In this document: one piece after another, positions 4,252 to 7,300 of the stretch
How the letters are laid out: every line of letters starts with the position of its first letter
Numbering within the stretch: the stretch's first letter is position 1
Assembly: GCA_937877465.1 (NCBI GenBank)
Contig: CALFIT010000276.1
Span: forward strand, 1 to 7,300
Length of the DNA stretch: 7,300 nucleotides
Source of the DNA: an uncultured Bacteroidales bacterium
Lineage (GTDB): Bacteria; Bacteroidota; Bacteroidia; Bacteroidales; F082
Direction of reading: 5' to 3'
The notes under the pieces: generated by a model
What the model saw: only the letters and a program-made list of their open reading frames with translations
Told to the model about the DNA's origin: nothing
The model's database searches: none
Made by a program: the position numbers and the translations under genes

Positions 4252-6558
4252 ATGAAACGCCTAACTATTCTCCTGCTGCTTTGCGTGGCCACGATGCCGG
4301 TGCAGGCACAACACTACAATCAAAACATCCGTCCGCCGAGGCCCAAGGTGGGCGTAGTGCTCGGTGGCGGCGGTGCCAAGGGCGCGTCGCACATTGGAGT
4401 GCTGAAATACCTCGAAGAAATGGGCATCCCCGTCGACTATGTGGCCGGCACGAGCATGGGCTCCATCATCGGAGGCCTCTATGCCATGGGCTACGAACCC
4501 GACGAAATGAAGCAACTCATCTCCGCGATGGACTGGGGCGAATACATCGGCAATAAGATTGACCGCACCTACCTGTCGAAAGAAATGCGCGACCGCCGCA
4601 GCACCACCTTGCTCAACATCCCGTTTGGCAACGGCTCGCTTGAGAAACAACGGGGCAACGGCAACCTGCTCAGCCAGTTGCCCAGCGCCTATGTCAACAA
4701 CAACTCGTTGGTCAACCTGTTCAACGACCTTTGCGTGGGCTATCAGGAAGCGATGGACTTCAACGATATGCCCATCCCATTTGCTTGCGTGGCCACCGAC
4801 CTGATTACAGGCAAGGAAGTGGTGCTTCGCGAGGGCATCCTGCCCGCTGCCATGCGGGCCAGCATGGCCATCCCGGGCGTGTTTGCTCCCGTGCAGTGGG
4901 GCGAGTATGTGCTCGTCGACGGCGGCTTGGTCAACAACTTCCCAGCCGACGTGTTGCGCGAGATGGGTGCCGACATCATCATCGGCATCGAGGTGACCAA
5001 TGAGAGCAAGGTCACCGCCGACGACCTGAAATCGCTGCCGCAGGTGATGGGGCGCATCCTCATTAACGGCACCAGCGCGAAGCGCAAGGAGAACCGCGAG
5101 TTGTGCAACGTGCGCATCGTGCCCGACATCACGGGTTTCGGGATGCTCAGCTTCACGCCCGAGGCCATCGACACCTTGGTGAATCGAGGCTACAAACGGG
5201 CTGCCGAATACCACGACCAGCTCTTGGCCATCAAGCAATCTGTAGAGCGTGAAGCAGGCCATCCTGTCGGCAAGGAGCTGCGTGCCCCGAGGGCGCACAA
5301 CCTGATGGTGGACTCCGTTTTCATCACTTCAATCGACATCAACGGCGTCAGCGATCGCCAAAGCCGTTGGTTGGTTCGCAAGGGCGGGCTGAAAGTGGGG
5401 CAGACCTATTCGAAGGACGAGATAGAGCAGGCCATGAGCATCTATCGCGGCACGGGTTGCTTCGACGAGATCACCTACACCGTCAAGGAGCGCGATTCAA
5501 TCCATTCCGACACCAACGTGCTTTCCGATGCCTACGCGCTCACGGTCAACGTGAAGCCGGCCTCGCCCCATGTCATGGGCCTCGGCTTGCGCTACGACAC
5601 CGAGGAAGGCGCCGCCCTGCTCCTCAACCTCAACCTGAACGAGAAACGGTTCGGTTCCTCGAAACTCGGCTTGTCGGCCAAGCTCAGCTACAACCCGCGC
5701 ATCAGAATCAAATACACCTACTCGCGCTCGTCGTTGGCCAACTTCAATTTGACATACGAATACGACAACGAGCATTTTAGGATAGCTTCTGAGAAACAAC
5801 GCCTCAATTTGCATTATTTGCAGCATGAAGTGAGCGGATATGTCTCCCAATTCCATTTGCTTAATTTCAGCACTGCCGTGGGCGTTGCCTACAGCCGTGG
5901 CAAGTTTGACTTGGTCAGTATTGACGAAGACAGCCCTTACGACTCTCTGTATTTTTCACCAAGCAGGCTGCTGAGGCCCTTCATTGACATGACTTACGAC
6001 AATCTTGACAACGACTATTTTGCCCGACATGGCGTCTTCGCGCGATTGGGTTCGCATTTTTTCATCGATACGAAAAAGAATGCCGAACGACTCAACAGCT
6101 TCGACATCTGCTATGACTTCATGGGCTACTTTACGCCAGGCGACGGACGCTTTACCATCATTCCACAGCTTTATGGACGCTATGTCTACAATGGTAGTGA
6201 TTATTTCAACACTTGGAACATGATCGGTGGCGAGATAGGCGGACGCCATTTCAAGCAACAACTGCCCTTCATTGGCATCACTACTGTCGAGAATTTCGTC
6301 AGCAACACGTCCATCATTCGCCTCGACCTGCGCTATAACTTTTATGGGAAGCACTATCTTACAGCCATGTACAACTACGCGTTTGATCCCTATATGGTAT
6401 TTCGTGGGGCATGGGAATTCATGAAAGACTTCAGTTTCCATGGTGCAGGGCTAAAGTATTCATACGACAGCCCGATAGGCCCTATCTCTTTGACGGGTCA
6501 CTGGTCGAACGTCACGCACCAATTCGGTGCCTATTTCTCGTTTGGCTACACGTTTTAA
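4252..6558 (+). CDS. Patatin-like phospholipase fused to an outer-membrane beta-barrel (PlpD-type, possible type Vd)
   Basis: This 768-residue protein probably acts as a lipid acyl hydrolase anchored to the outer membrane by its own barrel. The signal peptide has its likely cut after VQA (residue 19). The patatin domain spans ~32-245, with oxyanion loop GGGGAKG (38-44), nucleophile elbow GTSMG with catalytic Ser68, and the DGG motif with catalytic Asp223 (VLVDGGLVNNFP). The Ser/Asp dyad is therefore complete. Residues ~345-435 include VDSVFITSIDINGVS and VGQTYSKDEIEQAMSIYRGTGCF, the pattern of a single POTRA-like domain. From ~440 to the end, alternating strands form an Omp85/surface-antigen type barrel ending in phenylalanine (GYTF). 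This layout matches Pseudomonas PlpD and the common Bacteroidota patatin family; whether the passenger reaches the cell surface is inference. It probably has its own promoter in the preceding terminator tail. GC content drops from ~63-67% in sampled patatin-domain stretches to ~45-50% in the barrel, from about 5745 onward. Confidence 0.93.
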   Translation: MKRLTILLLLCVATMPVQAQHYNQNIRPPRPKVGVVLGGGGAKGASHIGVLKYLEEMGIPVDYVAGTSMGSIIGGLYAMGYEPDEMKQLISAMDWGEYIGNKIDRTYLSKEMRDRRSTTLLNIPFGNGSLEKQRGNGNLLSQLPSAYVNNNSLVNLFNDLCVGYQEAMDFNDMPIPFACVATDLITGKEVVLREGILPAAMRASMAIPGVFAPVQWGEYVLVDGGLVNNFPADVLREMGADIIIGIEVTNESKVTADDLKSLPQVMGRILINGTSAKRKENRELCNVRIVPDITGFGMLSFTPEAIDTLVNRGYKRAAEYHDQLLAIKQSVEREAGHPVGKELRAPRAHNLMVDSVFITSIDINGVSDRQSRWLVRKGGLKVGQTYSKDEIEQAMSIYRGTGCFDEITYTVKERDSIHSDTNVLSDAYALTVNVKPASPHVMGLGLRYDTEEGAALLLNLNLNEKRFGSSKLGLSAKLSYNPRIRIKYTYSRSSLANFNLTYEYDNEHFRIASEKQRLNLHYLQHEVSGYVSQFHLLNFSTAVGVAYSRGKFDLVSIDEDSPYDSLYFSPSRLLRPFIDMTYDNLDNDYFARHGVFARLGSHFFIDTKKNAERLNSFDICYDFMGYFTPGDGRFTIIPQLYGRYVYNGSDYFNTWNMIGGEIGGRHFKQQLPFIGITTVENFVSNTSIIRLDLRYNFYGKHYLTAMYNYAFDPYMVFRGAWEFMKDFSFHGAGLKYSYDSPIGPISLTGHWSNVTHQFGAYFSFGYTF

Positions 6559-6560
6559 TC

Positions 6561-6581
6561 AGTTAGCGGTTAGGAGTTAGC
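6561..6581 (+). repeat. Three GTTAG heptads between convergent genes
   Basis: AGTTAGC (6561-6567), GGTTAGG (6568-6574) and AGTTAGC (6575-6581) form three contiguous 7-base units sharing GTTAG at positions 2-6. The third unit contains the stop codon of the minus-strand gene (6577-6579). No hairpin is visible here, so no intrinsic terminator separates the two convergent genes. Confidence 0.7.
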
Positions 6582-7300
6582 ATCCCTTAACCTCGTTTGC
6601 TATCATGAACTTACGAATCTGCTCGGCATGACGCCCACGGATGATGACGTGGTGGTTGCCGATGCTGTGCTGCAGCAGATAGGGCTTCAGGTTCACATTG
6701 AGTGTGATTTGTGTACGGCAGAAATGATTGCTGTAAGGCATCTCGATGGCTTTCGCTTCGGTAACGAAATAACGGTCCAATTTCGGGCCACCCCATTTAA
6801 ATAAGGTATAGTCCGTCAAGGGCAATAAACCTTGTATGGCCACGCCAATACCCGACTCGAAATGCGAGCGGATGCTGATTTCGTCGCACATCCCCAAGGG
6901 GATGGTGCAATGGGCAAGCATCGCGCTGTCGTCAGTAAGCTGCGAGGGGTTGGCCATGAAAGCCTTCTCGCCGCACAGCCGCTGGGCGAGCAGCATACTG
7001 AGCAGGCTCTGCATGTCGCCTTCGCAGCCGGCCACAAGGCCTTCGTCGTTGAGCAAAGCCAAGGCGAGGCAACTCGTTGTGGCGCAGGTTTTCACGATGT
7101 CGAAGCAGCGGATGGTCATGGCGTCGAGACGTTCTTCCACGCATATTTTCTTGATGGCGAGATAGGTCTTGGCGGCCTCCAATAGGTCGGCAGGCGACGG
7201 CTCCCTGACGCCTCGGGCGCGTCGCACGATGCCTTGCGACACCTTGTCGGCCTCGGCCTCCGGCACTGCCTTGATGCCGTCGATGAGGCGTTGCAGGTCG
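6577..7300 (-). CDS. L-fucose/L-arabinose isomerase-like protein, C-terminal part
   Basis: The frame is open to the window edge, so the 5' end lies beyond 7300; the GTG at 7266 is probably internal. The visible ~240 residues resemble the COG2407 fucose-isomerase-related family. The pattern is a helical stretch LLEAAKTYLAIKKI, then CLALALLNDEG, then GCEGDMQSLLSMLLAQ (Glu codon 7021-7023, Asp 7015-7017), followed by GEKAFMANPSQ and AMLAHCTIPLG (His codon 6910-6912). Near the end lies the NHHVIIRGRHAEQIRKF segment. Acidic residues and a late His act as metal ligands in fucose isomerases, but the exact ligands here are inferred, not proven. Members interconvert aldoses and ketoses in the cytoplasm, and many in this group have no tested substrate. 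The gene runs convergently toward the patatin gene with 18 bases between the stops. Confidence 0.75.
   Translation of the reverse strand, partial: DLQRLIDGIKAVPEAEADKVSQGIVRRARGVREPSPADLLEAAKTYLAIKKICVEERLDAMTIRCFDIVKTCATTSCLALALLNDEGLVAGCEGDMQSLLSMLLAQRLCGEKAFMANPSQLTDDSAMLAHCTIPLGMCDEISIRSHFESGIGVAIQGLLPLTDYTLFKWGGPKLDRYFVTEAKAIEMPYSNHFCRTQITLNVNLKPYLLQHSIGNHHVIIRGRHAEQIRKFMIANEVKGC

Noticed and set aside
4261..5298. A 345-codon minus-strand frame inside the patatin gene
   Set aside because: Same shadow effect over the GC-rich half. It has no motifs, and the sense frame has complete catalytic signatures.
6832..7185. Plus-strand open frames overlapping the isomerase-like gene
   Set aside because: They oppose a frame that reads coherently as a fucose-isomerase-like protein to the window edge, and they show no recognisable domain or leader.
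1..7300. CRISPR array, tRNA or rRNA gene
   Set aside because: No regularly spaced long repeats and no tRNA- or rRNA-like stretch were seen; nearly all bases lie in protein genes or in the IS.

Overview
The window looks like a chromosome segment from a Bacteroidota bacterium, probably Bacteroidales and Prevotella-like, with fairly GC-rich genes. This rests on two sites matching the Bacteroidota -7 promoter consensus TAnnTTTG, on weak or absent Shine-Dalgarno sequences with AT-rich leaders, and on the gene content: a biotin-dependent Na+-pumping decarboxylase, a patatin/outer-membrane-barrel fusion, and small signal-peptide OMPs and lipoproteins. No species can be named from the sequence alone.

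Layout. Bases 1-273 hold the 3' end of a biotin carboxyl carrier subunit gene. After a 4-nt gap comes the beta subunit of a sodium-translocating decarboxylase (278-2020), and a perfect 11-bp hairpin (2037-2063) closes the operon. Bases 2091-3071 are a complete 981-bp IS1595/ISXO2-type insertion sequence with 24-bp terminal inverted repeats, an 8-bp target duplication (TCAAAACA) and an intact transposase on the minus strand. It sits 10 bases upstream of the start codon of a small outer-membrane barrel protein (3082-3672). That gene is followed by a small lipoprotein (3725-4156), a strong U-tract terminator overlapping a Bacteroidota promoter (4181-4230), and a 768-residue patatin phospholipase fused to an outer-membrane barrel (4252-6558). 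A convergent, truncated fucose-isomerase-like gene fills the right end on the minus strand (6577-7300). The 18 bases between the last two genes contain no hairpin, only the start of three GTTAG heptads.

Function. The left operon belongs to anaerobic energy conservation: biotin carried on the small subunit delivers CO2 to the membrane beta subunit, which couples decarboxylation to Na+ export. The middle genes encode envelope proteins (barrel, lipoprotein, patatin-barrel), but nothing in the sequence ties them into one pathway. The right-end gene is probably sugar or polyol metabolism.

I see no clear undescribed multi-gene system. The observations most worth a second look are the beta subunit, which carries an N-terminal membrane/coiled-coil extension plus a roughly 95-residue internal insertion, and the well-preserved IS that has replaced nearly the whole upstream region of the OMP gene.
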